A stretch of 55,483 nt of DNA from Candidatus Nitrosocosmicus sp. (GCA_031177355.1 JAPSGR010000008.1:1-55483); one strand, 5' to 3'; counted from the stretch's first letter, positions 1 through 9,100 are shown. Made by a program: numbers and translations. The notes: generated from the sequence alone by a model not told the origin.

Positions 1-306
1 TATAATTTATGATAAGTAAAGATGTAAAAATAATTAGATGTGATATCAATAAAAGAATAATTCTTATGTAAGTTTATAATTATTTGATATAACCAAATTT
101 AACTTCAATGATTATCTTGGGTGATAATTGCATACCAAAATAAATTACATGGCTATTGACTATGCTTTCTTCAAATTTGTTAAAGGTTTGAGGATAGTAT
201 ACAATACATCTTATTCAAATAATTGATTTTTCCAAATTATACGAAAATGACTTAATGACTATTTTCACGATTTTGTTATACTGGGATGAAATAAAATAAA
301 AACTAT
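1..306. other. AT-rich stretch without a recognisable gene
   Basis: I see no open frame of useful length and no RNA gene here on either strand. The stretch is very AT-rich, like other intergenic DNA in the window. Confidence 0.4.
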
Positions 307-578
307 TCAATTAACATTAATTACAGGATCAACCCTTAGTGATTTAACTTGAATATTTACAAATAAGAATCTCGAGATTATTAATCTTAATCCATATCTT
401 AATAGTAAATTATAAAAACCTGAAAACTTCGGAGTGAATATTGGATCTTTACTTGTCTCCTGAATCCATTAAAGCTTGAGATACTGGAGTCTTCTAAAAA
501 TGGTTGATACGTCTAGTTTTTTCCAGACATCTTTTCATTGGTGAATGGTAGAATCAATTTACATATTGAATACCTCAA
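307..578 (-). pseudogene. possible decayed winged-helix regulator
   Basis: On the minus strand a frame starting at a TTG (576-578) reads residues ending in FTNEKMSGK. A one-base shift at a run of six A then gives LDVSTIFRRLQYLKL, an in-frame TAA, and WIQETSKDP followed by about 40 further open codons. The VSTIFRRLQYL stretch followed by WI looks like the recognition helix and wing of a winged-helix DNA-binding domain. Reading it needs one frameshift and one stop read-through, so if it is a gene remnant it is broken. In AT-rich DNA such a resemblance can arise by chance. Confidence 0.25.
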
Positions 579-901
579 TTAATTTGATTGATTGATATAC
601 CATCACAAAAAACCAGAATATTGTTGATCAACTTTATTAAAATAGATGTCTTCAATCAAAACTATGATTATATTCCAAAATGTCTAACTATCTGGCGTGA
701 TAAGACAAAGTCGATTGACTCACGTGATATGTCATTTTCATTGAGTCATTGTGAGAATTAGAATAGATAAAGGCTTACCTAATGCTTCGGCAATAATCAT
801 GACGAAATAAATATAACAATTCTCCACTACAAATCAAATGTTGTTTGTTATTAGAAAATTACTGAAAATCGATATATTTTTTTAAAATATACATAATGTA
901 A
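579..901. other. gene-free stretch upstream of the beta-helix gene
   Basis: I see no gene here. The last 40 bases are extremely AT-rich (runs of T and A around 876-895) and are the likely promoter region of the gene starting at 902, but no single TATA box stands out. Confidence 0.4.
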
Positions 902-1939
902 ATGGCAATACAAACCAAGAAAATCTTATCGATTGCAGTACTAGCGTCTTTACTAGTCTTTAGCTTGACGGTTTCATCATCTACTTCCTTGATTTATGCA
1001 AGTGGAGGAAACCAAGCCGCAGCTCAAGACAGTGAAGATGGAGACAACAGTTCACAAAGTGAAATTAGTCAATCCAGTTCAAGTTCTCAAAGTTCTGAAT
1101 GCTTGTCTGAAGGAAGCACAACAGGTAGTTGCAACAACATAAGCTTACAAGCTAATCAAAATGGCAACTCGGATGATGAAAGTCCAACACCAGCTGATGA
1201 AGAAGTAAGACCAGCAAGAGAAGCAAATGGTGTAACAAACGCAGAATCCACTACAGCGGTTCCAACAAGTGCTAGCGTTTCCTGTGGTGAAGTAATCAAA
1301 CAATCCGTAAAATTGACATCTAACTTAGATTGTAAGACAGACGGTATAATCATAGGTGCAGATGGAATTACAGTAGATCTTAATGGTCATACAATATCTG
1401 GCCCAGGAATTTCAACTTCTAAAGTGGGTGTGATGCTCAGTGATATGGACAATGTAAATATTGTTGGTCCTGGTATTATTGAAAACTTCCAAGCAGGTGT
1501 TTTGAATACAGGTGGACAAGATGACAAAATCTCAGCAGTGACTTTCACACAAAATCAAATAGGCTCATTTAACACCGGTTCAGCAAATACGGCAATTGAA
1601 GATAATTTGTTCTTCAGCAATAATATAGGGGTAGCATCGCACTCGTCTACAGCATCAAAGTTGGTAACTAACCTCTTCAAATCAAATGACCTTGCAGGCA
1701 TTACCTTTGTAAATTCTGCCTCAAATGAAGTATCCTTTAACACTATCCAAGGTTCAGTTAGTGGATTGTTCTTTGATGGTCAGAGCCGAGACAACGTAGT
1801 GAATTCAAATAATATATTGGATAATACTGGTGTAGATATCAACAATGCAAACGGACTTCCGTTGAATGTAAACAACAACCTTTTCAATGACAACAACTGC
1901 AACTCATCCGTACCAGTTGGTCTCTGTTTAGGTAAATAG
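902..1939 (+). CDS. secreted right-handed beta-helix protein
   Basis: A 345-residue exported protein. Residues 8-32 form a hydrophobic signal peptide. Residues 40-110 are a low-complexity Ser/Gln/Glu/Asn linker. From about residue 125 the sequence is typical of NosD-like parallel beta-helix proteins: a CGEVI start, DGITVDLNGHTISG, then repeating N-rich rungs such as NxFxxN to the C-terminus. Two cysteines (in SCGE and LDCKT) could form a disulfide. There is no identifiable catalytic site, so it may be a surface or adhesive protein rather than an enzyme. It stands alone, with a T-run just downstream. The gene call is sure; the function is not. Confidence 0.85.
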   Translation: MAIQTKKILSIAVLASLLVFSLTVSSSTSLIYASGGNQAAAQDSEDGDNSSQSEISQSSSSSQSSECLSEGSTTGSCNNISLQANQNGNSDDESPTPADEEVRPAREANGVTNAESTTAVPTSASVSCGEVIKQSVKLTSNLDCKTDGIIIGADGITVDLNGHTISGPGISTSKVGVMLSDMDNVNIVGPGIIENFQAGVLNTGGQDDKISAVTFTQNQIGSFNTGSANTAIEDNLFFSNNIGVASHSSTASKLVTNLFKSNDLAGITFVNSASNEVSFNTIQGSVSGLFFDGQSRDNVVNSNNILDNTGVDINNANGLPLNVNNNLFNDNNCNSSVPVGLCLGK

Positions 1940-1946
1940 AATCCTC

Positions 1947-1956
1947 TAACCTTTTT
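1947..1956 (+). terminator. T-tract terminator after the beta-helix gene
   Basis: A run of six T directly follows the stop of the secreted beta-helix gene. Archaeal RNA polymerase stops at such U-tracts without needing a hairpin. This rests on position and composition only. Confidence 0.35.
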
Positions 1957-2180
1957 TATTATCTTTTCAATATTGATATATATTTAATCAAGTTTTAAGT
2001 TTCGTCCAAAAAAGGAAAATAATTTATTTAGCGGTTCTAGGCCTAGCCGACAAGCGATATAATTTTGACCGTTTTTGAATTTTATAACCTAAATTTGGTT
2101 CTCAGTTAGCATCGACCATTACCTATAATAGGTTTTTTTGAGAGCAATATTAATAGTATTGCTACACAAATCGAATAATC

Positions 2181-3107
2181 ATGAAAGGTCTTAAAGAAGT
2201 CATTTACTTTTTACAGAAAAATCTACCTCAAACCGATTCTATCTTACTCGGATGTCGAGCTGACGAGTCAATCAATGTCCATGAATGCTGTGAATATAAT
2301 ATTATTTCAATTGATGATTCATACTCTTTGAAACAAATCTCCTATTACTTTGATGAATCTGGGCCTTCCAACAGTAACCATAATAAGGTATTCCAAGTTC
2401 GACTTTTATCTCCTAAAGTTCTCTATGAAAATGATAGCATACGATATTCAGACTTTATATATTTCCCACGACCTTTTTTGAGAGGAATAGAAAATGACCA
2501 TTTTAAACAAAAAAACCAGAATTACCGAAAATCCTTTAGATTTGGGTTAAGAAAGGAAATATTTAGCAATATTTGTGATTTAACTTTATTGTCAAATTCC
2601 TTATCAAAAGAGTCCGTTGATGAATACCTGATCTCTTTTAAACTCAAAATGATTTCCCTAAAAACAATTAGAAATTATATTCATTTATACCTAGGTAAGG
2701 AACATAGGCCGTCTCATATTAAATATCAATTAAATTCTGTAATACAAAATCAATCAATAAAAATAAGAGAAAGGATTCATTCGGTTTTGGAAACAATAGG
2801 TATGCATAGAGCTAACAGTTCTACATTAGAGAGGAGTGAAAAATCGTTACGCTTGATCATGGGGGGTAACCAGTCACAAACAAACAGGTTGATTTTGAAT
2901 AAAGTGGTATTTTTTAAGAAGAAATCAATGTATGTAGATGGGTTATTGTTAATATATAATTATCTTGTCGATAATTTCCAAGAAATTGAACAGGTAGTCT
3001 CATACCAGCAACTCCTCAGACGTACAGCTGATATTGATGTTAAAGAGAAAATAACTTTGAAAAACGAATTAAGTCTTCTTTTAGAATGTAATAAACAAAT
3101 GGTCTAA
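2181..3107 (+). CDS. hypothetical protein
   Basis: A 308-residue soluble protein that I do not recognise. It has no signal peptide or membrane segment. The N-terminal 90 residues are mixed alpha/beta-like with clustered cysteines (GCRADES, HECCEY). Residues 100-308 are basic and look largely helical (RKSFRFGLRKE, KIRERIHSVLETIG). It ends six bases before the converging zinc-ribbon gene. The ATG start is the first in the frame. No motif gives a function. Confidence 0.7.
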   Translation: MKGLKEVIYFLQKNLPQTDSILLGCRADESINVHECCEYNIISIDDSYSLKQISYYFDESGPSNSNHNKVFQVRLLSPKVLYENDSIRYSDFIYFPRPFLRGIENDHFKQKNQNYRKSFRFGLRKEIFSNICDLTLLSNSLSKESVDEYLISFKLKMISLKTIRNYIHLYLGKEHRPSHIKYQLNSVIQNQSIKIRERIHSVLETIGMHRANSSTLERSEKSLRLIMGGNQSQTNRLILNKVVFFKKKSMYVDGLLLIYNYLVDNFQEIEQVVSYQQLLRRTADIDVKEKITLKNELSLLLECNKQMV

Positions 3108-3113
3108 ATAAAA

Positions 3114-3353
3114 TTATTGAATCACTATAGCCTGTTCTAGTGGTTCAACTGTTTTGTTTCTTGCTCTTAACTTTGCTTTATACTTTAAGTTTCTTGGTTT
3201 AGTTCTAAGTCTATATCCACAGCACGGACACCATAAACCATCCCACTTAATGAAAATTTCACAAATTTGGCATCGTTTTTGACCGCTTGCATATCGGCCC
3301 GATCCCACCGGCTTTTGAGCTTTATGTCTGATACAAATACCTTTACAAGTCAT
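3114..3353 (-). CDS. small zinc-ribbon protein
   Basis: A basic protein of 79 residues with CKGIC near the N-terminus, then CQIC and CPCCG, a spacing typical of zinc ribbons, and a Lys/Arg-rich tail that could contact nucleic acid. The open frame extends eight codons further upstream, but the second ATG (3351-3353) is preferred because the protein then begins directly with the first Cys pair. It is the last of three small minus-strand genes (3943 to 3114). Inverted repeats and TATA-like sequences lie just upstream. The role is unknown; small zinc proteins of this kind are common in Nitrososphaerales. Confidence 0.7.
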   Translation of the reverse strand: MTCKGICIRHKAQKPVGSGRYASGQKRCQICEIFIKWDGLWCPCCGYRLRTKPRNLKYKAKLRARNKTVEPLEQAIVIQ

Positions 3354-3382
3354 ACTTGAAAACCATATCAATGTCACAAATC

Positions 3383-3426
3383 TTACTTATAAACTTATAT
3401 AAGGTTCAATAGATATTTATAAGTAA
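3383..3426. promoter_or_regulatory. 11-bp inverted repeat over TATA-like sequences
   Basis: Arms TTACTTATAAA (3383-3393) and TTTATAAGTAA (3416-3426) are perfect reverse complements with a 22-nt spacer. The spacer contains a further 10-bp palindrome, CTTATATAAG. Read on the minus strand the proximal arm is a good TATA box about 35 nt before the zinc-ribbon start at 3353. The arrangement could be a promoter with an operator, or simply duplicated TATA boxes. Confidence 0.4.
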
Positions 3427-3445
3427 AGAAAAAAGGGAGGGCTTT

Positions 3446-3703
3446 TTAGCTGGTGACTGAAATATTCTTTGCTTGAAATAATTCATGCATGGTCATGTAT
3501 TCGTCTAATTTCATTCGAATGTCATCTTCGGTCGTATCGTCCATGCCTGAGAACCCAGCTTTAAAAGTGATCTTGTTGTTAGAAATGTTTACATCAGAGA
3601 CTTCCATATCTGCATAAACATTGCCCATTTCATTTACCCATTCTTGTGCTTCATTTGTATCAAATCCTTCGGCATCTATATTCACATTAAACATCTTGGT
3701 CAT
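3446..3703 (-). CDS. small acidic hypothetical protein
   Basis: An 85-residue acidic cytosolic protein beginning MTKMFNVNIDAEGF. It alternates short beta-strand-like and helical segments (VSDVNISNNKITFKAGF, DIRMKLDEYMTMHELF) and has no Cys. I do not recognise the family. It lies between two small zinc-ribbon genes on the same strand with gaps of 75 and 92 bases, so the three may be co-transcribed. The plus-strand frame opposite it is a shadow. Confidence 0.65.
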   Translation of the reverse strand: MTKMFNVNIDAEGFDTNEAQEWVNEMGNVYADMEVSDVNISNNKITFKAGFSGMDDTTEDDIRMKLDEYMTMHELFQAKNISVTS

Positions 3704-3778
3704 ATTATACCACTGCTTTTTTTTTATTTCGCAAGTTTATAAAGGTGACGTAAAAATAATCGGTTTCCAATTATATTT

Positions 3779-3943
3779 TTACTTTTTATCCTCAAATCCC
3801 CAATGCTTCATCAAATCTTTCTCAAATTTTGATGCTTGATCATCACTGAGCGGGTCTCCACAATTTTTGCAAGACGGCACAACTTTCATACTATATAATT
3901 TAAAATCCACGTCATAAAAGTGAATTTTTGAACAACTACACAT
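3779..3943 (-). CDS. 54-residue zinc-ribbon-like protein
   Basis: A short reading frame from ATG (3941-3943) to TAA (3779-3781). It starts MCSCSK and contains PSCKNCGDPLSD, giving CxC and CxxC pairs that could bind one zinc, followed by a charged helical tail ending HWGFEDKK. A second in-frame ATG at codon 19 would give a 36-residue form keeping only the CxxC pair. The clear Cys pattern and charged composition argue that it is coding. It heads a run of three small minus-strand genes. Confidence 0.55.
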   Translation of the reverse strand: MCSCSKIHFYDVDFKLYSMKVVPSCKNCGDPLSDDQASKFEKDLMKHWGFEDKK

Positions 3944-4017
3944 ATTGATGCCTTTATTACATCAGTTACTAATTTAACTTTTGTTCTCATTTACTTGACA
4001 CGAATTGAACTAGTAAA

Positions 4018-4028
4018 CATTTAAAGAG
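4018..4028 (+). promoter_or_regulatory. TATA box of the secreted protein gene at 4052
   Basis: The sequence CATTTAAAGAG ends about 24 bases before the ATG. This is the spacing expected for an archaeal TATA box serving a leaderless or nearly leaderless transcript. Assigned by sequence and spacing only. Confidence 0.4.
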
Positions 4029-4051
4029 TTATAGTCTACATATAATTACAA

Positions 4052-5113
4052 ATGAAATGTAGAAGAAACGCTAAAAAAATTTCAGTATTTTTTCTAATAT
4101 CAATGCTTGCGCTATCAACATTGCAGTTTAATCCTCTGATTGAAACCACGTTTGGTCAATCAAACAATTGGTATGTTGGAAAAGGCGTAAAGGCCGATAC
4201 CTATTACACTTATGAAATAAGAAATGCTGATACAAATCAGGGCCAGCCCTTCACCATGACCATATACTTTAAAGAATATAATTCTACCGGGAAATACTGG
4301 GTTGCCCCTACATATGTCGTAGACAGTGGAAATGTAATTAATGGAACATTCTACTTAAGCAATTTAGATCTCACAGCTTTGGGCAGTTCACCGATACCTC
4401 CAGAAATGAGTGAATACCGCGGTGCATATGCTACTACTTTGGGTTGGCTTACGGCTTTTGTTCCTCAACCTGGACAATCACTAAGTGCACCATCATGGGG
4501 TAAAATAGCCTCAATTGGAGGATCCGAAATTAAACCCTCTGGAAATGCTAAAACAACTACCCCAGCTGGAACATTTGATACAACTGTCATAAGCTACAAA
4601 AAAGGTGCAACTAGCAATATTTATGTCAATAGCAACATGCCTTATCCCGTTAAAGCTGACACGTATGCAGATGTTACTACCGGCGTTGCCCCAATTCAGT
4701 ATGTTTATGAATTACAGGACACCGGAACTGGTCAACCTCCACTACCTGAGACCCAACTTGAAATTCCAGTACCTCCTCTGAGTCTTAAAACACCTCGAGG
4801 AACACACAACATTCAATTATTATGGGAGCCTGTCGAAATTAAAGCTGGTAATAGTACTAATTTCGGAGTTATCTTTACCGATGATCGAAACAATATTGTA
4901 GAGAGAGTAACATATGGTTATACAGTAATGGATGGAAATAGAACAGTTATAGACGAGTTCACCAATCAAAGGGCAAATGAGGGGACAGGTCAGTTCTCCT
5001 ACACCTTTGATACACCAGGACCTAAATCTCTAAGAGTTACCATAGAGACTGCCACTGGAGAAGACCTAGGAATGTTTGTTGAAGCTGCCACTTTCAATCT
5101 GGTAGTTCAATAA
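4052..5113 (+). CDS. secreted protein with Ig-like C-terminal domain
   Basis: A 353-residue exported protein. Residues 10-36 form a signal peptide ending near TTFGQSNN. Residues 40-230 are a Tyr/Thr-rich beta domain beginning WYVGKGVKADTYYTYEI. A Pro-rich linker (PPLPETQLEIPVPPLSL) follows, then a C-terminal beta-sandwich-like domain of about 110 residues with phrases such as SYTFDTPGPKSLRVTIE, as in Ig-like or PKD-like modules. It is likely on the cell surface. I recognise no enzyme motif. It has its own promoter and a T-tract behind the stop. Confidence 0.8.
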   Translation: MKCRRNAKKISVFFLISMLALSTLQFNPLIETTFGQSNNWYVGKGVKADTYYTYEIRNADTNQGQPFTMTIYFKEYNSTGKYWVAPTYVVDSGNVINGTFYLSNLDLTALGSSPIPPEMSEYRGAYATTLGWLTAFVPQPGQSLSAPSWGKIASIGGSEIKPSGNAKTTTPAGTFDTTVISYKKGATSNIYVNSNMPYPVKADTYADVTTGVAPIQYVYELQDTGTGQPPLPETQLEIPVPPLSLKTPRGTHNIQLLWEPVEIKAGNSTNFGVIFTDDRNNIVERVTYGYTVMDGNRTVIDEFTNQRANEGTGQFSYTFDTPGPKSLRVTIETATGEDLGMFVEAATFNLVVQ

Positions 5114-5119
5114 TTTCTT

Positions 5120-5130
5120 AATTTTTTTGC
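5120..5130 (+). terminator. T-tract terminator
   Basis: Seven T in a row begin nine bases after the stop of the secreted protein gene, in the short gap before a converging gene. This is consistent with archaeal U-tract termination. Confidence 0.35.
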
Positions 5131-5141
5131 TTCAAGGTTTG

Positions 5142-5642
5142 TTAATTTTTGATTCGTTTATAATAAACATTTGACATTAACCAGTTGCAAAATTCTTCTA
5201 TCGTTTCATCTATTTTGGCCCAAATATGAAAGGATCCAGGCAATATTTCAAGTCGAGCGCTTTCGCCGAGCTTGTTTCTAAACTTAACTCGAACCCCTTC
5301 TTTTGCTTCATACATATACGCATCAACTACAATACTGTAAGGTCCAAATCTTTTGTTTGCCTCGTCCTTTATACTTTCTCTGGCCACTGGAAATGTTTTT
5401 CTGAATTTGTCAATAATAATGCTCATATTTTCTGTACCATACCTATTTATATCATAAATTTTTTTGTGATCAGGAAAATGAATCTCCAATACTATACTAT
5501 ACCTAGAGCCAACGAACAATGCCAATTCATTAAGCTTCGAATATACCGTAAAAGGATTTTTCTGTACTGTCAGCCTAAAAAATTCGCGATTACTTTGAAT
5601 ATTATCCTTTAAATCACCTATTAATCTTGAGAATTCATCCAT
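5142..5642 (-). CDS. hypothetical protein
   Basis: A 166-residue soluble protein of unknown family. It starts with an amphipathic helix (MDEFSRLIGDLKDNIQ), continues with alternating strands and helices (YSIVLEIHFPDHKKIYDI; YSIVVDAYMYEAKEGVRVKF), and ends with a Trp-containing helix (IEEFCNWLMSNVYY). It converges on the preceding secreted protein gene and is divergent from the 206-residue gene at 5698, with 55 bases between the two starts. The strand-helix pattern suggests a compact alpha/beta domain, but no active site is visible. Confidence 0.7.
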   Translation of the reverse strand: MDEFSRLIGDLKDNIQSNREFFRLTVQKNPFTVYSKLNELALFVGSRYSIVLEIHFPDHKKIYDINRYGTENMSIIIDKFRKTFPVARESIKDEANKRFGPYSIVVDAYMYEAKEGVRVKFRNKLGESARLEILPGSFHIWAKIDETIEEFCNWLMSNVYYKRIKN

Positions 5643-5697
5643 ACAGTATCAGGATATAAGTTTAATAAATAAGCTCAATAAATAAATCTACCCTGTT

Positions 5698-6318
5698 ATG
5701 TTTGCATCTGATAGCGATTCCGAAAGAGCTACCAGTATTGAGGATTATCAATACACTTGTAGTGAATTTATAAAAGATATAAGCAAGGATTATAAGGACT
5801 GGGTCGATAGATATCAGCTTTCAGAGAATGAAACAAAAAGCAGAAAAGCCGATATCGATTTCATAGTAAAAAGTACAAATGATTGGATATCTAAATTCGG
5901 AACTACAATAAAAAAAATCGATATAATTATGAATGACGGGATTAATAAAATGGCTGAAACGACCGCTGGCTACCCGTTTAAAATCGATATTACCTCAGGA
6001 GATCAAAGCAGATACATACTTCACGAACGGAAACCTATAAAATTAAATTTAAAGTCCTATCCAAGACAAAATAGACAAGTGAGATTATGTAATTACGACA
6101 AAGATAGTGTATTCTTGTTGGGTACAAGCACCAAAATTGAGATAAATTATAGCAATAAAAGTTTCGAACCCTCCGATTTATTAGACGAATTTATTGTTTT
6201 AAAACTTGGCGCTTTTGATTCGGAACAGACAATTTCAATAACTGTGAAGATAGAAGAACTAGAAAACAATACTGTGAAAGAAAGCAGAGGTTATACTACT
6301 CTTATAGTTACAAGATAA
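5698..6318 (+). CDS. hypothetical protein
   Basis: A 206-residue protein with no signal peptide or membrane segment. The first 100 residues are charged and helical (SEFIKDISKDYKDWVDRYQLSENETKSRK). The rest is beta-rich and ends ESRGYTTLIVTR, resembling a small sandwich domain. The ATG start lies right after the divergent promoter gap. It ends four bases before the converging nadX stop. Function unknown. Confidence 0.65.
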   Translation: MFASDSDSERATSIEDYQYTCSEFIKDISKDYKDWVDRYQLSENETKSRKADIDFIVKSTNDWISKFGTTIKKIDIIMNDGINKMAETTAGYPFKIDITSGDQSRYILHERKPIKLNLKSYPRQNRQVRLCNYDKDSVFLLGTSTKIEINYSNKSFEPSDLLDEFIVLKLGAFDSEQTISITVKIEELENNTVKESRGYTTLIVTR

Positions 6319-6322
6319 AATT

Positions 6323-7162
6323 TCAAGATCCAATTTGAATATCGTTGACCATGGCTGATCTGAGGCATTCAATTGCGGATAATACAGCAAGGTAACTCGT
6401 CTTAGGATTGAAAGGACTAGGACTGTTATTTACTTTTATATAGAATTCGCCATATTTCCATTTGACGTTTATTTCATGTTGATTTGTTTTTATTAATGGG
6501 TCAATAACTACTTTAACTCTAGTTTTATGAAAACCCACCCCTGCTAGACTTATTAATGCAGAAACGTTAACATTTGACGGAAATTCTTTAATAGCCTTTT
6601 CAGCATTACCTTCAAAAATAGTAGTTCTCTCTTTAATTGAATTGATATTCATTCCACTGTTAATGAAAAAAGGAGCTCCTTTAATTGAATTAATACTTTT
6701 TGTAGTAACTAGTGTAATTTCATCGATGTGCTCTTTCACACTCCTTAAAATGTCTGCGCCTCCTATAGCTCCAGATGGAAGATACACCTTGCGTCCCGTT
6801 TGTCGCATTAAATTAATAATATTCTTACTAAAAATCGGATTAGAAAACGAACCCATGCTCATTATCATTATATCCTTTCCTTTTTCCAGTAAGGTAGGTG
6901 CGTACCGTTGGGCGGCTTCTATTGATGCCGCTTCTATTACGAAATGAATATCTTTAAAATAGTTAGAGGAGATAAAATCATTAAAATTACTAAAAATACC
7001 ATCTGGTTTATTGCTCAATTCTTCGGTAAGTTTGAATATTTTTTTATCATCTTCATCAAACAACATAGAGACTCTACAATTAGAGATATTGTGGAGATCT
7101 ATACTTTTGGCTATTTCGCTCCCTATTGCACCGCAACCAATTAAAGCGATATTCTTAAACAA
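6323..7162 (-). CDS. nadX: L-aspartate dehydrogenase
   Basis: The family oxidises L-aspartate to iminoaspartate with NAD(P)+, the first step of de novo NAD synthesis. The 279 residues begin NIALIGCGAIGSEIAKSI, a Rossmann GxGxxG nucleotide site. They continue with FVIEAASIEAAQRY, MSMGSF and the catalytic-domain segment LPSGAIGGADIL, and end with NPKTSYLAVLSAIECLR, all characteristic of NadX. Length is usual for the family (about 260-280). The start is a TTG just before the Rossmann strand. It lies 30 bases after purE and probably belongs to the purK-purE transcript. Confidence 0.9.
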   Translation of the reverse strand: MFKNIALIGCGAIGSEIAKSIDLHNISNCRVSMLFDEDDKKIFKLTEELSNKPDGIFSNFNDFISSNYFKDIHFVIEAASIEAAQRYAPTLLEKGKDIMIMSMGSFSNPIFSKNIINLMRQTGRKVYLPSGAIGGADILRSVKEHIDEITLVTTKSINSIKGAPFFINSGMNINSIKERTTIFEGNAEKAIKEFPSNVNVSALISLAGVGFHKTRVKVVIDPLIKTNQHEINVKWKYGEFYIKVNNSPSPFNPKTSYLAVLSAIECLRSAMVNDIQIGS

Positions 7163-7192
7163 TTATATCTGTATACTGCGACTCGGCTACAT

Positions 7193-7771
7193 TTATTTTC
7201 TTGTGAGCGGTTTTCGGTACATGTTTAAATATCTATCATGACCCAATTCATCTAATTTTTTGTTCTTTAGTTTTATTTCCTCTCTCAAATTCTCCTTAAA
7301 TTGTCTAATCCTATCAATTAAGACAGGATCAGTTATTGATAAAATTGAGCAAGCTAATATACCTGCATTCCTGGCACCGTTGATTGATACTGTAGCAACT
7401 GGTACTCCGGGAGGCATTTGCACAATAGAATACAAAGAGTCAATTCCATTAGTTGGATTGGTTGGACTGCGGATTGGTACACCGATAACCGGAAGCGGTG
7501 TGAGAGATGCAACCATTCCAGGAAGGTGAGCCGCACCACCTGCTCCGCTTATTATTACTCGTATCCCATTTGATACTGCGGACTCGGCATACTGAAATAA
7601 TTCATAAGGAGTGCGGTGAGCCGACACTATCTTTATCTCGAAAGGAATATTAAACTCACTTAATGCATTAGCTGCTTCAGTCATTATCGGTAAATCAGAA
7701 TCACTTCCCATTATAATCCCAACTTTAGGATTTATCTTCGAATCTATATTGGGGGATTGCTTCCGATTCAT
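7193..7771 (-). CDS. purE: N5-carboxyaminoimidazole ribonucleotide mutase
   Basis: PurE moves the carboxyl group of N5-CAIR to give CAIR in purine synthesis. The core reads [47 protein letters not shown] and [10 protein letters not shown], which are the canonical class I PurE motifs with the phosphate-binding SDSD and catalytic His region. The frame is open to a TTG at 7822. The ATG at 7769-7771 is preferred, which still leaves about 16 residues before the core. It follows purK closely, so the two enzymes act in sequence. Confidence 0.93.
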   Translation of the reverse strand: MNRKQSPNIDSKINPKVGIIMGSDSDLPIMTEAANALSEFNIPFEIKIVSAHRTPYELFQYAESAVSNGIRVIISGAGGAAHLPGMVASLTPLPVIGVPIRSPTNPTNGIDSLYSIVQMPPGVPVATVSINGARNAGILACSILSITDPVLIDRIRQFKENLREEIKLKNKKLDELGHDRYLNMYRKPLTRK

Positions 7772-7871
7772 TGCAGTTTCTTTCGACTCATGCCTTATTT
7801 TATTTTGATTTAGTTTTGACAAATACTGGTAGAAATTCTCATAACAAGGATTTGAATTTTTATTCTTATAT

Positions 7872-9041
7872 TTAACTCCCTTTCACCTTGATGGATTGTT
7901 CGACTCTATCTCTGACTACTAATGGATCAATATCAGATACTAATGTTGTTATATGACCGAGTTTTCGCTTAGGTTTTGTTTCCTCTTTCCCGTAAAGATG
8001 AATCCTTGTAGAAGGTATTGTCATTGTCTCTCTAATTCCAGATACTGAATACGGTCCTGACAAGTTTGGGGGACCTAGAATGTTTACCATCACGGCTTTT
8101 GATTTTAGTATTGGCTGCGGCATAGGAAAATTTAATATGGCTCTTAAGTGTTGCTCAAACTGAGATACTGAGCATGCTTCAATTGAATAATGTCCTGAAT
8201 TATGAGGCCTTGGCGCTATTTCATTAATCAATACCTCGTCGTTTTCATCTAAAAACATCTCGATACCAAAAATACCAGATCCTTTAAGTGACTCCATTGT
8301 CCTAACCGCTAAATCTATAGCCTTTAATTCGGTCTCCGTATTGATGCGTGCTGGGGCAATGGTTGTTTTTAGTATATGATCTTCATGAATGTTCTCTACT
8401 ACAGGAAAATGTGATATGCAACCAGAAGCATTTCTAGCAATCATTATAGAAATTTCTTTCTTAAAATTGACAAATTTTTCTAACATACACTCACGTCCTG
8501 AAAATTGATTCATTGCATATTTTATCTCATCTTTTGTACGGATAAGATAATTACCTCGGCCATCGTAAGAATTTTCACATGCCTTTAACAATACGGGATA
8601 TCCAAATCTAGAGCATATCTTAGAAACCTCATCTTCGTCATTAACAAGTTCAAAATCGGGTACATTTATTTTATTCTCCCTCAAGAATTTTTTTTGGCGA
8701 TATTTATTTTGGATAATTGAAAGGGTCCTTGGAGATGGATGGACTATTCTACCTGACTGTTCCAAGTTATCTAACGCTGTAGAATTAGCTGATTCAATCT
8801 CATACGTAATTAAATCAACCTGCTGAGCTAACTGATATATCTTCTGCTCGTCAGAAAAACTCCCTTCGATTACTTTATCTGCAACACTAGAGGCAGGGCA
8901 ATTTATTGTTGGATCTAATATTACTACCTTGATGAACATTCGTTTTGCTTCCATCGCCAACATTTTGCCAAGTTGGCCTCCTCCAATAATTCCTAGTCTG
9001 ATCGGTTCACTAACAGAGAATTCATTATCGTATAACGTCAA
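7872..9041 (-). CDS. purK: N5-carboxyaminoimidazole ribonucleotide synthase
   Basis: PurK uses ATP and bicarbonate to carboxylate AIR, feeding PurE. The protein has 389 residues, normal for the family. The N-terminal preATP-grasp fold starts [20 protein letters not shown]. The ATP-grasp domain includes [50 protein letters not shown] and a C-terminal PurK-C domain ([24 protein letters not shown]). It is the first of the purK-purE-nadX group, and a perfect palindrome sits just upstream. Confidence 0.95.
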   Translation of the reverse strand: MTLYDNEFSVSEPIRLGIIGGGQLGKMLAMEAKRMFIKVVILDPTINCPASSVADKVIEGSFSDEQKIYQLAQQVDLITYEIESANSTALDNLEQSGRIVHPSPRTLSIIQNKYRQKKFLRENKINVPDFELVNDEDEVSKICSRFGYPVLLKACENSYDGRGNYLIRTKDEIKYAMNQFSGRECMLEKFVNFKKEISIMIARNASGCISHFPVVENIHEDHILKTTIAPARINTETELKAIDLAVRTMESLKGSGIFGIEMFLDENDEVLINEIAPRPHNSGHYSIEACSVSQFEQHLRAILNFPMPQPILKSKAVMVNILGPPNLSGPYSVSGIRETMTIPSTRIHLYGKEETKPKRKLGHITTLVSDIDPLVVRDRVEQSIKVKGS

Positions 9042-9057
9042 TTAATTATAATGAAAA

Positions 9058-9078
9058 TTACCTTTATTATAAAGGTAA
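9058..9078. promoter_or_regulatory. perfect 21-nt palindrome before purK
   Basis: Arms TTACCTTTAT and ATAAAGGTAA flank a single central base, so the site is symmetric over 21 bases. It lies in the 59-base gap between the ferredoxin gene stop and the purK ATG, centred about 27 bases before that ATG. There it overlaps the expected TATA box of a leaderless purK transcript. It could be an operator, or the hairpin of a terminator for the upstream gene, since the minus strand continues into TTTT after it. Confidence 0.5.
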
Positions 9079-9100
9079 TAAAGGGTCATCCCATCTTCTA

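Noticed and set aside
3621-3839. Plus-strand ORF of 72 codons
   Set aside because: It lies opposite the 85-residue gene and the 54-residue zinc protein, both of which have better composition.
5226-5612. Plus-strand ORF of 128 codons
   Set aside because: It is fully antisense to the 166-residue gene and is rich in Phe, Cys and Ile, as shadows of AT-rich genes are.
6642-7241. Plus-strand ORFs opposite nadX
   Set aside because: NadX is unmistakable on the other strand, and these frames have no domain.
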